From Paracidovorax wautersii (GTDB lineage: Bacteria; Pseudomonadota; Gammaproteobacteria; Burkholderiales; Burkholderiaceae_C), in contig WNDQ01000024.1 of NCBI GenBank assembly GCA_009912175.1, positions 1-57,945 on the forward strand: 57,945 nucleotides of DNA, written 5' to 3'. The notes under the pieces were generated by a model, which searched no databases, was not told where the DNA came from, and was given only the letters and a program-made list of their open reading frames with translations. A program made the translations under genes and the position numbers. This document shows, piece by piece, positions 34,659 to 43,443 of the stretch. Positions within the stretch are counted from its first letter, which is position 1, and the number at the start of each line of letters is the position of its first letter.

Positions 34659-35858
34659 CTATTTCATCGGCACCTCCTGCCGGTCGATGGCCGGCCCGGC
34701 ATCGTCCGCCGAACTGGGCCGCACGCGCGCAAGGACGGCCGCACGGTCCTGGTCGAGCTCGGGCGGCTCCCGGCCAGGGCAGGCGGGCGTGCCCAGCAGC
34801 CGCATGGGCGCGCGCAGGCCGGTGTAGCGGCCCTTGCGCACCAGCAACTGCCGGTGCGCGGTGTGCGGGTGGTTCAGGGCGGCGGCCACGTCGTTGACCA
34901 CGGCGGCGGGTACGCCCGCCTGCATCAGCGTGTCGGCCAGCGGGGCGGCGCGCTGCCCGCCAAGGGCTGCTTCGATGCGTGCGGTCAGGGCGTCGCGGTG
35001 GCGCACACGCTGTGCGTTGTCGGCAAAGCGCGGGTCGGCCACCAGGTCCGGACGGCCGATGGCCTGGCACAGGCGCCGGAACTGGCCGTCGTTGACCACG
35101 CCGATGAAGACCTCGCCGTCGGCCGCGCAGAACTTGTCGTAGGGCGCGATGTTGGGGTGGGCGCTGCCCAGCGGCGCGGGGCATTCGCCCGAGCTCAGCC
35201 AGTTGGCCGCGTGCGGCACCAGCAGGCTGATGGCAGTGTCGTAGAGCGTGGCCTCGACCCGCTGGCCCCGGCCGTCGCGGTCGCGTGCGCGCAGCGCCAT
35301 CAGGATGCCCGACAGCGCGGCATAACCCGTGAGGTGGTCGACCACCGGGATGCCGAGCTTGGTCGGCCCGCTGTCCGCGCTGCCGTTGATGCTCATGAGC
35401 CCGCAGGCCGCCTGCAGCACGGCGTCGTAGCCGGGCAGGCCGCCCAGCGGGCCGTCGGCGCCGAAACCGCTGATGCTGCACATCACCAGCCGCGGGTAGC
35501 GTGCGGCCAGCGCCTGCTCGTAGCCCAGGCCCCAGCGCTCCAGCGTGCCGGGCACGAAGTTCTCGACCAGCACGTCGGCGTCGCGCAGCAGGGCGTGCAG
35601 CACGTCCTGGCCGTCGCGCTTGGACAGGTCCAGGCTGATGGACTGCTTGCCGCGGTTGAGCGCGGCAAAGTAGGCGGACTGCCGGCTGGGCGTGAGCGGC
35701 GGGGCGAGCTTGCGGGTCTCGTCGCCCGCGGGCGGCTCGACCTTGACGACGTCGGCCCCATGGTCGGCCAGCATCTGCGTGCACAGCGGCCCGGCAAGGA
35801 CCCGCGTCAGGTCCACCACCTTCAGGCCCTGCAGGGCACCCTGGCGTGCGCTGGCCAT
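34659..35858 (-). CDS. Class III CoA-transferase (CaiB/BaiF)
   Basis: 399 residues, full length and intact, unlike the itaconate copy. Motifs are GLKVVDLTRVLAGPLCTQMLADHGADVVKVEPP at the N-terminus, DADVLVENFVPGTLERWGL, MCSISGFGADGPLGGLPGYDAVLQA and GIPVVDHLTGYAALSGI. At the position where this family commonly has catalytic Asp (IDVSM/IDANM) this protein has Glu (RVEATLYDTA), which may reflect a divergent subgroup. The 150-bp gap downstream before the Bug gene holds no recognisable feature. Confidence 0.9.
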   Translation of the reverse strand: MASARQGALQGLKVVDLTRVLAGPLCTQMLADHGADVVKVEPPAGDETRKLAPPLTPSRQSAYFAALNRGKQSISLDLSKRDGQDVLHALLRDADVLVENFVPGTLERWGLGYEQALAARYPRLVMCSISGFGADGPLGGLPGYDAVLQAACGLMSINGSADSGPTKLGIPVVDHLTGYAALSGILMALRARDRDGRGQRVEATLYDTAISLLVPHAANWLSSGECPAPLGSAHPNIAPYDKFCAADGEVFIGVVNDGQFRRLCQAIGRPDLVADPRFADNAQRVRHRDALTARIEAALGGQRAAPLADTLMQAGVPAAVVNDVAAALNHPHTAHRQLLVRKGRYTGLRAPMRLLGTPACPGREPPELDQDRAAVLARVRPSSADDAGPAIDRQEVPMK

Positions 35859-35861
35859 GGC

Positions 35862-37004
35862 TCAGCCCGCGCGGCTGGGCAGCACGACGATGCCGCTGCC
35901 GACCACCGACAGTTCATCGTCCTGGTTGTGCGCGGTCTGCTCGATCTCGACCAGGTGTTTGCCGTCCTGCACGAACTTGCGCACCACCTTGCCCTTGATG
36001 AAGAGCATGTCGCCCTCGGGGTTGTGGCGGCGGATCTTGCAGCTGGCCTTGTGCAGAAAGCCCGCGTCGCCCATCCAGTTGGTGAGGTGGTGCGTGAGCC
36101 ACGAGGTGCGCTCCGGCCCGTAGTCGTAGGCGCCGGGGGCGCCGACTTCGAGCGCGAAGTCTTCCTCCCAGTGCACACGCTCGGGCACGTCCGGGATGCC
36201 GAAGCGGTTCTTGATGCCCACGCCCGGATGCGCGTCGATCAGCTGCCACGCCAGCTTGTTGGCGCGGATGTAGAGCCCGCCCCAGCCCTGCGCGTAGGCG
36301 ATGAAGCCGGTCACCGTCATCGGGCCCTTGAACATCACGGGCAGCGCTTCGCCCTCCTGCACGTCTTCCCAGTAGCGCGGCACGGCACCGCGCACTTCCT
36401 CGCCGCGGTAGAGCTGGTAGGCCTCGCCCAGTTCCTCGTCGCTGTAGCGGCGCGGGCCGCGCTCGCGCGCCTGCTGGTACTTGGTGCCTTGCTCGCGTGC
36501 GTGGTCGCGCTCGGTGCGAAAACACCAGCTGTCGGCCTCGGCCACCTTGTCGCCCGTCTGGTTGAAGAAGTCGACGTGGTAGATCTGCTGGATGGCGCGG
36601 CCGGCAAAGCGGGTCTGGTGCTCGACCAGGTCCTTGAGGTGGGCCTCGGTGTGGATCTCGTCGTTGCGCCGCACGGGCTGATGCCAGGTCCAGTCCGAGC
36701 CCGACCACATCGCATGCACGCCCGGCAGGCCGCCGACGTAGCCCGAGACGATGCGGCTGGTGGCAAACAGAAAGCTGGGCAGCGCCACGATGCCGCCGTA
36801 GGGCGACTGGGCCGCGTAGTCCGGGTCGCACCACAGCGGGTTGTCGTCGCCGATGCCGTGCGCGTAGTGTCGGATGTTGTCGCGCGTGGCCTCGTGGCAC
36901 CAGGGCTCGGCGGTCTGGCCGATCTTCACGCCGATGCGCTGGCGCAGCTCGTCCAGGCCGCGGTCGGTGATCTTGGGGAAGCTGCGCTGCACTTTCATGT
37001 CCAT
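35862..37004 (-). CDS. FAS1-like/MaoC acyl dehydratase
   Basis: 380 residues, two hotdog domains. The N-terminal domain carries ATRDNIRHYAHGIGDDNPLWCD, resembling the FAS1-like dehydratase group. The C-terminal domain ends YGPERTSWLTHHLTNWMGDAGFLHKASCKIRRHNPEGDML. Such proteins hydrate enoyl-CoA thioesters. It lies three bases upstream of the CoA-transferase gene and 72 bp after the ligase, so the three form one operon. Which acid they process cannot be told from sequence. Confidence 0.85.
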   Translation of the reverse strand: MDMKVQRSFPKITDRGLDELRQRIGVKIGQTAEPWCHEATRDNIRHYAHGIGDDNPLWCDPDYAAQSPYGGIVALPSFLFATSRIVSGYVGGLPGVHAMWSGSDWTWHQPVRRNDEIHTEAHLKDLVEHQTRFAGRAIQQIYHVDFFNQTGDKVAEADSWCFRTERDHAREQGTKYQQARERGPRRYSDEELGEAYQLYRGEEVRGAVPRYWEDVQEGEALPVMFKGPMTVTGFIAYAQGWGGLYIRANKLAWQLIDAHPGVGIKNRFGIPDVPERVHWEEDFALEVGAPGAYDYGPERTSWLTHHLTNWMGDAGFLHKASCKIRRHNPEGDMLFIKGKVVRKFVQDGKHLVEIEQTAHNQDDELSVVGSGIVVLPSRAG

Positions 37005-37076
37005 GGTGACGACTCCTGAAGGGGAAGGAAGGGAACGGGAAGGAAAAAGGAAGGGCGGGGAAAGAAGAAGCGCAGG

Positions 37077-38684
37077 TCAGGCCGCGCTGGCCGTGGCGGC
37101 GTCTTCGCGTGCCAGGGCGGCGGCGAGTTCGCGTTCGCGCAGCACCTTGCGGTGCACCTTGCCGGCCGGTGTCTTGGGCAGCTCAGCCACCACGGCGACG
37201 TGGCGGGGGTATTCGTGCTGGCTGAGCTTGGTCTTGACCTGCTCCTGGATTTCCGTGGTGAGCGCGGCGGCCTGCGAATCGGGCCGGCGGCTGACCACAA
37301 AGGCCTTGACGACCTGGCCGCGCAGCGCATCGGGCACGCCGATCACGGCGGCTTCGAGCACGTCGGGGTGGGTGAGGATGGCGTTCTCGATCTCGACGGC
37401 GCTCATGGTCCAGCCGGCCGAGATGATCACGTCGTCGGCGCGGTCGCCGTGATAGAAGTAGCCGTCCGCGTCGGTGCGGCCCAGGTCCTTGGTGGGGATC
37501 CACTGGCCGCGCCGCAGCACCATGAGCTGGCCCGTCACGCCCGGCGGGCAGGGCTGGCCGCTGGCGTCGTGCACCTGCACCTGCGTGCCCGGCACGGCCT
37601 TGCCCAGCGAGCCGCGTTTGACGGGGAAGTCCGGCGCGCCGGGGTAGCTGGCCAGCACCACGCCGATCTCGGTGGTGCCGTACATGCTGCACACGTCCAG
37701 CCCGAAGGTGTCGCGCACGAAGTCGGCCGTGTCGTCGTCGATGGGCTCGCCGGTGAACGACAGTTTTTCCAGCGCGTAACGATGCGCGCCCGCCTGGCCG
37801 CAGTTCTTCATCATGCGGTAGTGCGTGGCGGCGGCCGAGAGGTTGGTGAAGCGGTGCTCGGCCAGCGCCTGCAGCAGCCGCTCGGCCTGGAAGCGCCCGC
37901 TGTAGGCGCCCACCGTCAGGCCCAGCGCGAGCGGTGCCAGCGTGCCATGCCACAGGCCGTGGCCCCAGGCCGGCGATGAGGGGCAGAAGTAACGGTCGCC
38001 CGGGCGGATGCCGGTGCCGTAGAGCGCGGCCACCATCAGCGTCACCAGCGCTTTGTGGCTGTGCTTGACGGCCTCGGGCAGCTCGCGCGTGGTGCCCGAG
38101 GTGTACTGGAACACCGCCAGGTCATCGGCTCTTGACGACGACTGGTAGTGGTCCGGGTAAGCCTGCAGCGTCTGCGCGAAGGCCTCGTCGAACACCTGCA
38201 CGCGGGCCTGGCCGGTGGCGCGCGCGGCGGCCTCTTTGTCGGTGTTGGTGATGAGCAGCGCGGGCTGGCAATCCTGCACGCGCAGCGCAATACCGTCGGG
38301 GCCGAACAGCGTGAACAGCGGCACCGCGATGGCGCCGCGCTTGATGACGCCGAACATCGCCGTGTAGAAGGAGAGCGACGGCTCCAGCATGATGGCAACG
38401 CGGTCACCGGGCTGCACGTCCTGCGCCTGCAGCCAATGCGCCAGGCGCGCGGAATCGGCCGACAACTGGCGGTAGCCGATGACCTCCTCGCCACCGCCGG
38501 CGCGCACCACGATCAGCGCGTCGCGCCCGGTACCGGCATGGCGGTCCACGCATTCGTGGGCGATGTTGAAGGCCTCGCGGTCGCCCTCGAACAAATCCCA
38601 GAGCCGGTCGGGCGAAAACTGCTGCTGCGCGTCGGCGTAGCGGCGGTAGGCGGTCAGTGGTGTCATGGCTGCATCCAACGTCAT
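37077..38684 (-). CDS. AMP-dependent acyl-CoA synthetase
   Basis: 535 residues (an internal ATG at 38666 is an alternative start). Adenylate-forming enzyme that would activate a carboxylic acid to its CoA ester. Motifs: the ATP loop in variant form QYTSGTTRELPEAVKHSHKAL, then MYGTTEIGVVLASYPG, YFYHGDRADDVIISAGW and the C-terminal PKTPAGKVHRKVLR with the catalytic Lys. It is the first gene of the minus-strand operon continuing with hydratase, CoA-transferase, Bug and thioesterase. Confidence 0.9.
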   Translation of the reverse strand: MTLDAAMTPLTAYRRYADAQQQFSPDRLWDLFEGDREAFNIAHECVDRHAGTGRDALIVVRAGGGEEVIGYRQLSADSARLAHWLQAQDVQPGDRVAIMLEPSLSFYTAMFGVIKRGAIAVPLFTLFGPDGIALRVQDCQPALLITNTDKEAAARATGQARVQVFDEAFAQTLQAYPDHYQSSSRADDLAVFQYTSGTTRELPEAVKHSHKALVTLMVAALYGTGIRPGDRYFCPSSPAWGHGLWHGTLAPLALGLTVGAYSGRFQAERLLQALAEHRFTNLSAAATHYRMMKNCGQAGAHRYALEKLSFTGEPIDDDTADFVRDTFGLDVCSMYGTTEIGVVLASYPGAPDFPVKRGSLGKAVPGTQVQVHDASGQPCPPGVTGQLMVLRRGQWIPTKDLGRTDADGYFYHGDRADDVIISAGWTMSAVEIENAILTHPDVLEAAVIGVPDALRGQVVKAFVVSRRPDSQAAALTTEIQEQVKTKLSQHEYPRHVAVVAELPKTPAGKVHRKVLRERELAAALAREDAATASAA

Positions 38685-38739
38685 TGAAGAGGGGGATGCA
38701 GTTTTCTGCCGGCGTATATCTTTGTCAAATAGCGTTGAT

Positions 38740-38757
38740 ATTTGTCTATGGACAAAT
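38740..38757. promoter_or_regulatory. Palindromic operator upstream of the ligase operon
   Basis: ATTTGTC and GACAAAT are perfect 7-bp arms around TATG in an AT-rich stretch 56 bp before the ligase start, with an extra half-site (TTTGTC) at 38721-38726. On minus a TTGACA-like -35 lies at the same place. A likely binding site for the operon's regulator, for example the IclR protein at 32.2 kb. Confidence 0.55.
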
Positions 38758-38800
38758 TAAATGCGCGCTTTTGTGTTTTCTCCTGGGAGGGATTGCTCAG

Positions 38801-38835
38801 AAAAAACGGCGGGGCGCCTTGTCGCGCCCCGCCGT
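38801..38835 (-). terminator. Rho-independent terminator of the ADH-Bug operon
   Basis: On minus an 11-bp perfect GC-rich stem (arms 38825-38835 and 38806-38816) is followed by six T. It begins 32 bases after the Bug stop codon. Confidence 0.9.
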
Positions 38836-38867
38836 CCTGGCGATGAAATCCGGGTATGTCCCGGGGA

Positions 38868-39899
38868 TCAATCGAGCTTGATGCCCTCGCGCGCAATCAG
38901 GTCGCCGTAAAGCTTGCTGTCGGCCTGGATGCGGCGCGCCAGCGATGCGGGTGTGCTGTCCTCGACGGCCCAGCCTTGCTGGAACAGCTTGTCGCGGATG
39001 TCGGCGCCGCGCAAGATGGTGTCGAGCGCCTGGCTGAGCTTGGCCTGGTAGGGCGCGGGCAGGTTGGCGGGGGCCATGATGGCGTTCCAGACTTCGATGT
39101 TCACGCCCTGGGCGCCGACCTCGGGCATGGCGGGCACGTCGGGCGCGAGCGAGGTGCGTTTGGCCGAGGTGACGGCCACGGCCTTGAGCTTGCCCGAGCG
39201 GATCAGCGGCATGACGGTAGAGGTGGGCAGCAGCGTCATGTCGACCTGGCCGCCCAGGATGTCGTTGACGATGGCCGGACCGCCCGCGTAGGGCACGTGC
39301 AGCGGCTTGATGCGCAGCACGGGCTTGAGCAGTTCCATGCCCAGATGGCCGCCCGAGCCGGCGCCGATCGAGCCATAGGCCAGTTTGTCGCCCGCGGCCT
39401 GTGCGTGCGCCACGTACTGGCGCGAGTCGCCGGGCATGGCCGCGGCGGGCACCACCCAGACCAGCGGCGAGGTGCCGATCAGCGCAATCGGCGCCAGGTC
39501 CTTGAGCGGGTCGTAGGGCAGGCGGCTGTAGAGGAATTTGGAGCTGGTCAGCGGACCGTTGCCGATCACGCCCACGGTGTGCTGGTCGGTGGCTTTGGCA
39601 ACCTGGTCGGCGCCGATGTTGCCGCCCGCGCCGGGTTTGTTTTCGACGACGACGGGCTGGCCCAGGGCGCGGCCGAGCGGTTCGGCCAGCAAGCGGGCCT
39701 GCATGTCGGGCGAGGAGCCGGCCGGGTAGCCGACGATGAGGCGGATCGGCCGGCTGGGCCACGTGGCCGGGTCCTGGGCCAGTGCGGGCACGCCGGCGGC
39801 CAGGCTGGCCAGGCCGAGCGCACCGGCGACGAGCCGGCGGCGGGAAAGGGACGCGCGCGCCGGGTTGGAAGCGGTCGGGGAAAGGCGCGTGGCTTGCAT
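38868..39899 (-). CDS. Bug/TctC-type solute-binding protein
   Basis: 343 residues from the ATG at 39899, preceded by AGGAG. The signal has twin Arg-like residues (SLSRRRLVAGALGLASLAAGVPALA), so Tat export is possible. Bug motifs are RPIRLIVGYPAGSSPDMQARLL, VENKPGAGGNIGADQVAKA and PYAGGPAIVNDILGGQVDM. It is the last gene of an operon with an ADH and an unknown protein, so its ligand may be the substrate of that pathway. Confidence 0.92.
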   Translation of the reverse strand: MQATRLSPTASNPARASLSRRRLVAGALGLASLAAGVPALAQDPATWPSRPIRLIVGYPAGSSPDMQARLLAEPLGRALGQPVVVENKPGAGGNIGADQVAKATDQHTVGVIGNGPLTSSKFLYSRLPYDPLKDLAPIALIGTSPLVWVVPAAAMPGDSRQYVAHAQAAGDKLAYGSIGAGSGGHLGMELLKPVLRIKPLHVPYAGGPAIVNDILGGQVDMTLLPTSTVMPLIRSGKLKAVAVTSAKRTSLAPDVPAMPEVGAQGVNIEVWNAIMAPANLPAPYQAKLSQALDTILRGADIRDKLFQQGWAVEDSTPASLARRIQADSKLYGDLIAREGIKLD

Positions 39900-39963
39900 G
39901 GTGATGTCTCCTGGTTGCGTTCTGGTCAAGCGTGAAGGGAAAGCGGCGATTGTCTTCGCACCA

Positions 39964-40746
39964 TCAGGGCTGGTCCGCGAAGCGGGCCATCCAGTCGGTG
40001 CGCGGCGGCTGCCGGCCGTGCGGCGAGCCGTTGGGCGGTGAGGGCAGGTCGGCCTGGCGCACGCTGGTCAGCAGTTCGTGCACGACCGATGCGCGGGCGA
40101 TTTGCAGCGTGGGCGGCAGCTTGGCGAGCAGCGCGGCGCAAGCCGCTTCGAGCGCGGGCGCGTCCAGGTGATGCAGCAGCGCGACCCACTCGGCCGATGG
40201 CGTGTTGGGTGTGCCGGCCTGCCCCGTGTTGGCCAGCGGAAAGTCGTCGCCCGCATGGCCCTGGCCCCATTGCACGCGCAGCAAGTTGCCCTGGTCCACG
40301 GCCTCTTTAAGCGCGGCCGCCAGGGCCGGCGCAACGGATGCGGCCGCGCCCAGCGGCGCGTGCAGGTGCAGCGCCATCACATAGCGCCCGGTCGGTGCGC
40401 CGTGGCAACCCTGCGCGTCGCAGGGCAGGCGGTGAAAGTCGCGCAGCGCGCCGCGCATGCGGGCCGACCAGGGCGTGGGATGGTCGACCACGTCGCGGTA
40501 GGCGGGGCTGGCCAGCGCCTGGCGCGAGGCCAGTTCGTACCACGTGAAATACGCCGGCTTGTGCGGGCCTTGCGGCGCCAGCGCGCGGTAACGGTGGGCC
40601 GCGATGAAGCCGGGCAGGCCCACACGTTCGGGCACGTGTTCGAAGCTGTGCCAGGTCTCGTATTCGGCCTGGCGCGCGGGGCTGTCGATGCTGTTCCACA
40701 GAGCCAGAAAGGCGCCAGCCTGGCCGGAGGCGACTCTGCTCGTCAT
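39964..40746 (-). CDS. Conserved protein of unknown function (dimeric alpha-beta barrel-like)
   Basis: 260 residues, cytosolic, no known catalytic motif. The N-terminal half (LALWNSIDSPARQAEYETWHSFEHVPERVGLPGF) resembles ferredoxin-fold dimeric barrel proteins, with the characteristic YETWHSFEHVPE helix, and a second similar half seems to follow a cysteine-containing linker (CDAQGCHG). It overlaps the ADH stop by four bases and is followed by the Bug gene after a 64-bp gap. A role in the same organic-acid pathway is inferred only from position. Confidence 0.65.
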   Translation of the reverse strand: MTSRVASGQAGAFLALWNSIDSPARQAEYETWHSFEHVPERVGLPGFIAAHRYRALAPQGPHKPAYFTWYELASRQALASPAYRDVVDHPTPWSARMRGALRDFHRLPCDAQGCHGAPTGRYVMALHLHAPLGAAASVAPALAAALKEAVDQGNLLRVQWGQGHAGDDFPLANTGQAGTPNTPSAEWVALLHHLDAPALEAACAALLAKLPPTLQIARASVVHELLTSVRQADLPSPPNGSPHGRQPPRTDWMARFADQP

Positions 40747-41759
40747 GGCGCGGCGGCCTCGGTCTGGGGTTCGACGACCACCTTGGTGGCGACCTTGTCG
40801 CGCGCCAGCGCAAAGCCTTCGAGCGCCCGCGCCAGCGGCAGGCGGTGCGTGACCATCAGCGCCAACGTGTCGGCATGGCGTGTCATGAAGTCGATCACCC
40901 GCGGCCAGCTCGCTTCCGGCGCGCGGTAAGAGGCGCGAATTTCCTGGTGCCGGCGCACCAGCGCGGCCAGGTCGATGGGCACGGGCTGTGCGTGGATGCC
41001 GGTGATGACCAGCACGCCGCGTACTTTGAGCGCCTGCAGCGCGGGCGCGATGACGCCGGCCGCGCCCGTGGCCTCGATCACCACGTCGAAGGGACCGTCG
41101 GCCAGGTAGGGTGTAAGGCCGGCCGCCATGCCGCCTTCGGCGAAATCGACGACGTCGGTGAAACCCATGCGCCGCAGCACGTCCAGGCGCGGCGCGTCAC
41201 CATGGCCGGCGACGACCACCTGGCGCGCGCCAGCGTCGCGGGCGAAGAGGGCGATGCCCTGGCCGATGTTGCCGGGGCCCAGCACCAGCACGCGGTCGCC
41301 GGCACGCACGCCGCCCACGCGCACGGCCTCGTGGCTGACGGTCAGCGGCTCGGCCAGCGAAGCCACGTCCGGCGCCACGCCGGCCGGAATGGGCAGGCAG
41401 TTGCGCGCGGGGGCGATCACCTGCTGGGCAAAGGCGCCGTCACGGCCCACGCCGATGCCGCGCCGCGTGGTGCAGGCGTCGAAGTCGGCGCGGGCGCAGG
41501 CCGCGCATTGGCCGCAGGTGGTCGAGGGGCGCACGGCCACCAGTTGGCCGACCGCCAGGTCGCGCACGCCGGCGCCCACACGTTCGATGCGGCCGCTGAA
41601 TTCGTGGCCCAGCGTCACCGGCAGGCTGGCAGCCATGAAGTGGTAGCTGGGCGTCCATTTGTCGATGTGCAGGTCGGTGCCGCACACGCCGACGGCGGCC
41701 ACGCGGATCAGCACCTCGTGGTCGGCCGGCGCCGGCGGCGGCGCGACGTCCAGCAGTTC
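40743..41759 (-). pseudogene. Zinc-dependent alcohol dehydrogenase, lacking its start
   Basis: Medium-chain zinc ADH. The frame begins inside the first strand (LELLDVAPPPAPADHEVLIRVAAVGVCGTDLH) and goes on intact: GHEFSGRIERVGAGV (zinc and structural region), the four-Cys lobe CGQCAACARADFDAC, the NAD-binding VLVLGPGNIGQG, to the stop at 40743. About ten N-terminal codons including the start are missing, and upstream sequence belongs to the opposite-strand LysR gene. A deletion has fused the two 5' ends. Translation could only begin at an unconventional codon. Confidence 0.75.
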
Positions 41760-42668
41760 AAGGCCGTGGCCGAGCTGGGCAGCATCAGCCGCGCGGCCGA
41801 AAAACTGTTCATGGCGCAGCCGCCGCTGTCGGCGCAGATCCGGCAACTGGAGGACGAGGTGGGCGCCAGCCTGCTGCTGCGCGTGCCGCGCGGCGTGCGG
41901 CTCACGCCGGCCGGGCGTTCCTTCCTGGACGACGCGCGGGCCATCCTGGCGCGCAGCCAGCAAGCGGCCGTGCGCGCCCGCGAGCTGGAAGCTGGCCAGC
42001 GCCGCACCTGGCGCATCGGGCTGATGCCGTCGAGCACACACACGCTGCTGCCCGGCCTGCTGCGCCGCGTGCAGGCCGCCGCCTTGCCGGTGCGTATCGA
42101 GACGCGCGAGCTGGCACCGTCCTCGCGCCAGCTGCGCGCCTTGCGCAACGACGAACTCGACCTGGGTTTTCTGCGCCCCGGCGACGACCTGCCGGGCACC
42201 GACATCGTGGCCGGCATCGACGACCCCTATTGCCTGGCCCTGCCGCCCGGCCACCCATTGGCCGCGGACACCGGGCCGCTGCCGCTGCGCCAGGCCGCGC
42301 ACGAGGTCTTCGTGAGCTTCTCGCGCCACACCGAATCGGACTACTTCGACCAGACCGCCGCGCTGTGCGTGGAGGCGGGCTTCACCCCCGACATCCGGCA
42401 CGAGGCCGGCCAGTTCGTGGGCGTGCTGACCCTGGTGGCCTGCGGGCTGGGTGTGGCCATCGTGCCGGCTTCGTGCGCGACGATGCCGATCGGTGTGGGG
42501 GCGGGCGTAGTGCTGCGCCGGCTGGCCGGCTCGCGCCACAAGAGCCGGCTGGTCATCGTGGCGGGCGAGCGCCAACGGGCGGGCGACGACTCCGACATGG
42601 CCCGCCGGTTCGTGCAACTGGCGGTGGACGAGCTGCAGGCGATGGCGCAAAAACTGGCGCGCATGTGA
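41745..42668 (+). pseudogene. LysR-family regulator, lacking its start
   Basis: LysR-type regulator of about 308 residues. Homology begins DVQQFKAVAELGSISRAAEKLFMAQPPLSAQIRQLEDEVG, the helix-turn-helix region, and runs through a full effector domain to 42668. The few codons expected before it (an M-x-L-x-x-L type start) are replaced by sequence antisense to the ADH gene. The nearest in-frame start is a GTG near 41719 with no ribosome site. It was presumably the divergent regulator of the ADH-unknown-Bug operon. Confidence 0.75.
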
Positions 42669-42729
42669 TGCGGACACGAGCTGTTGTCAGCGCTGCGTGT
42701 CCGGTGATCCATGCCATACTCGATCGGTC

Positions 42730-43395
42730 ATGAGCAAGGAATCCGACGACACACGCAGCCGCCCCTCCAAGGGTGGCGCGGTGGTCAAAAAACGCACACG
42801 ATTGGCGCCCGAAACCCGCCGGCGGCAAATCCTGGAGGCGGCGCTGACCGAGTTCAGCCAGCACGGCTTTGGCGGCGCCAGCATCGCCAAGATCGCCGAG
42901 CGCGCCGGCATGTCCAAGGCCAATTTCTACGTGCACTTCACCAGCAAGGACGAGATCTTCGAGACGCTGATCACGACGGTCCTCGACCCGGGCCTGGGCA
43001 ACTGGCAACCGCCCGATGGCGTGCGGGATGTCAAGCAAGTGGTCGACCAGTTCATCGAACAACACTACGACCGGGGCCTGGGCGAGCAGACCATCGCCGT
43101 GCTGCGGCTGATGATCGCGGAGGGCCATCGTGTGCCCGAGCTCATGAACAAGTGGTATCGCCAGACGCTGCTGCCCGCGCGCGCGCAGCAGGACGCGCTG
43201 ACCCGAGCCCACATCGGCAAGGGACTGGTCACGCCCGACGTGCTGACCGGCAACCAGGCCTTGATGATGTCGCCCGTGCTGCAGGCGGCGGTGTTCAAGA
43301 TGGTGTTCGAGCCCGCCGTGGCCGAACAAGAGGTGGCCGCCATTCGCGACGCCCACCGCGACATGCTGCTGCGGCTGCTGAGCGGTCAGCGCTAA
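42730..43395 (+). CDS. TetR-family transcriptional regulator
   Basis: 221 residues from the ATG at 42730. A basic N-terminal tail is followed by a TetR helix-turn-helix at about 30-75: RRRQILEAALTEFSQHGFGGASIAKIAERAGMSKANFYVHF. The C-terminal ligand domain is unassigned. ATCGGTCAT next to the start codon resembles a half-site of the large operator at 44.1 kb, so autoregulation and control of the lipoprotein gene are likely. Confidence 0.9.
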   Translation: MSKESDDTRSRPSKGGAVVKKRTRLAPETRRRQILEAALTEFSQHGFGGASIAKIAERAGMSKANFYVHFTSKDEIFETLITTVLDPGLGNWQPPDGVRDVKQVVDQFIEQHYDRGLGEQTIAVLRLMIAEGHRVPELMNKWYRQTLLPARAQQDALTRAHIGKGLVTPDVLTGNQALMMSPVLQAAVFKMVFEPAVAEQEVAAIRDAHRDMLLRLLSGQR

Positions 43396-43443
43396 GAACG
43401 TTATACGTTCCATACGTTCCAAAGCCGGCGGCCGCCACGGCGG

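Noticed and set aside
33579-37019. 1146-codon plus-strand open frame opposite the Bug, CaiB and hydratase genes
   Set aside because: Shadow of high-GC codon bias; low-complexity composition rich in His/Gly/Arg/Val/Asp, no family motif, and fully antisense to three well-recognised genes.
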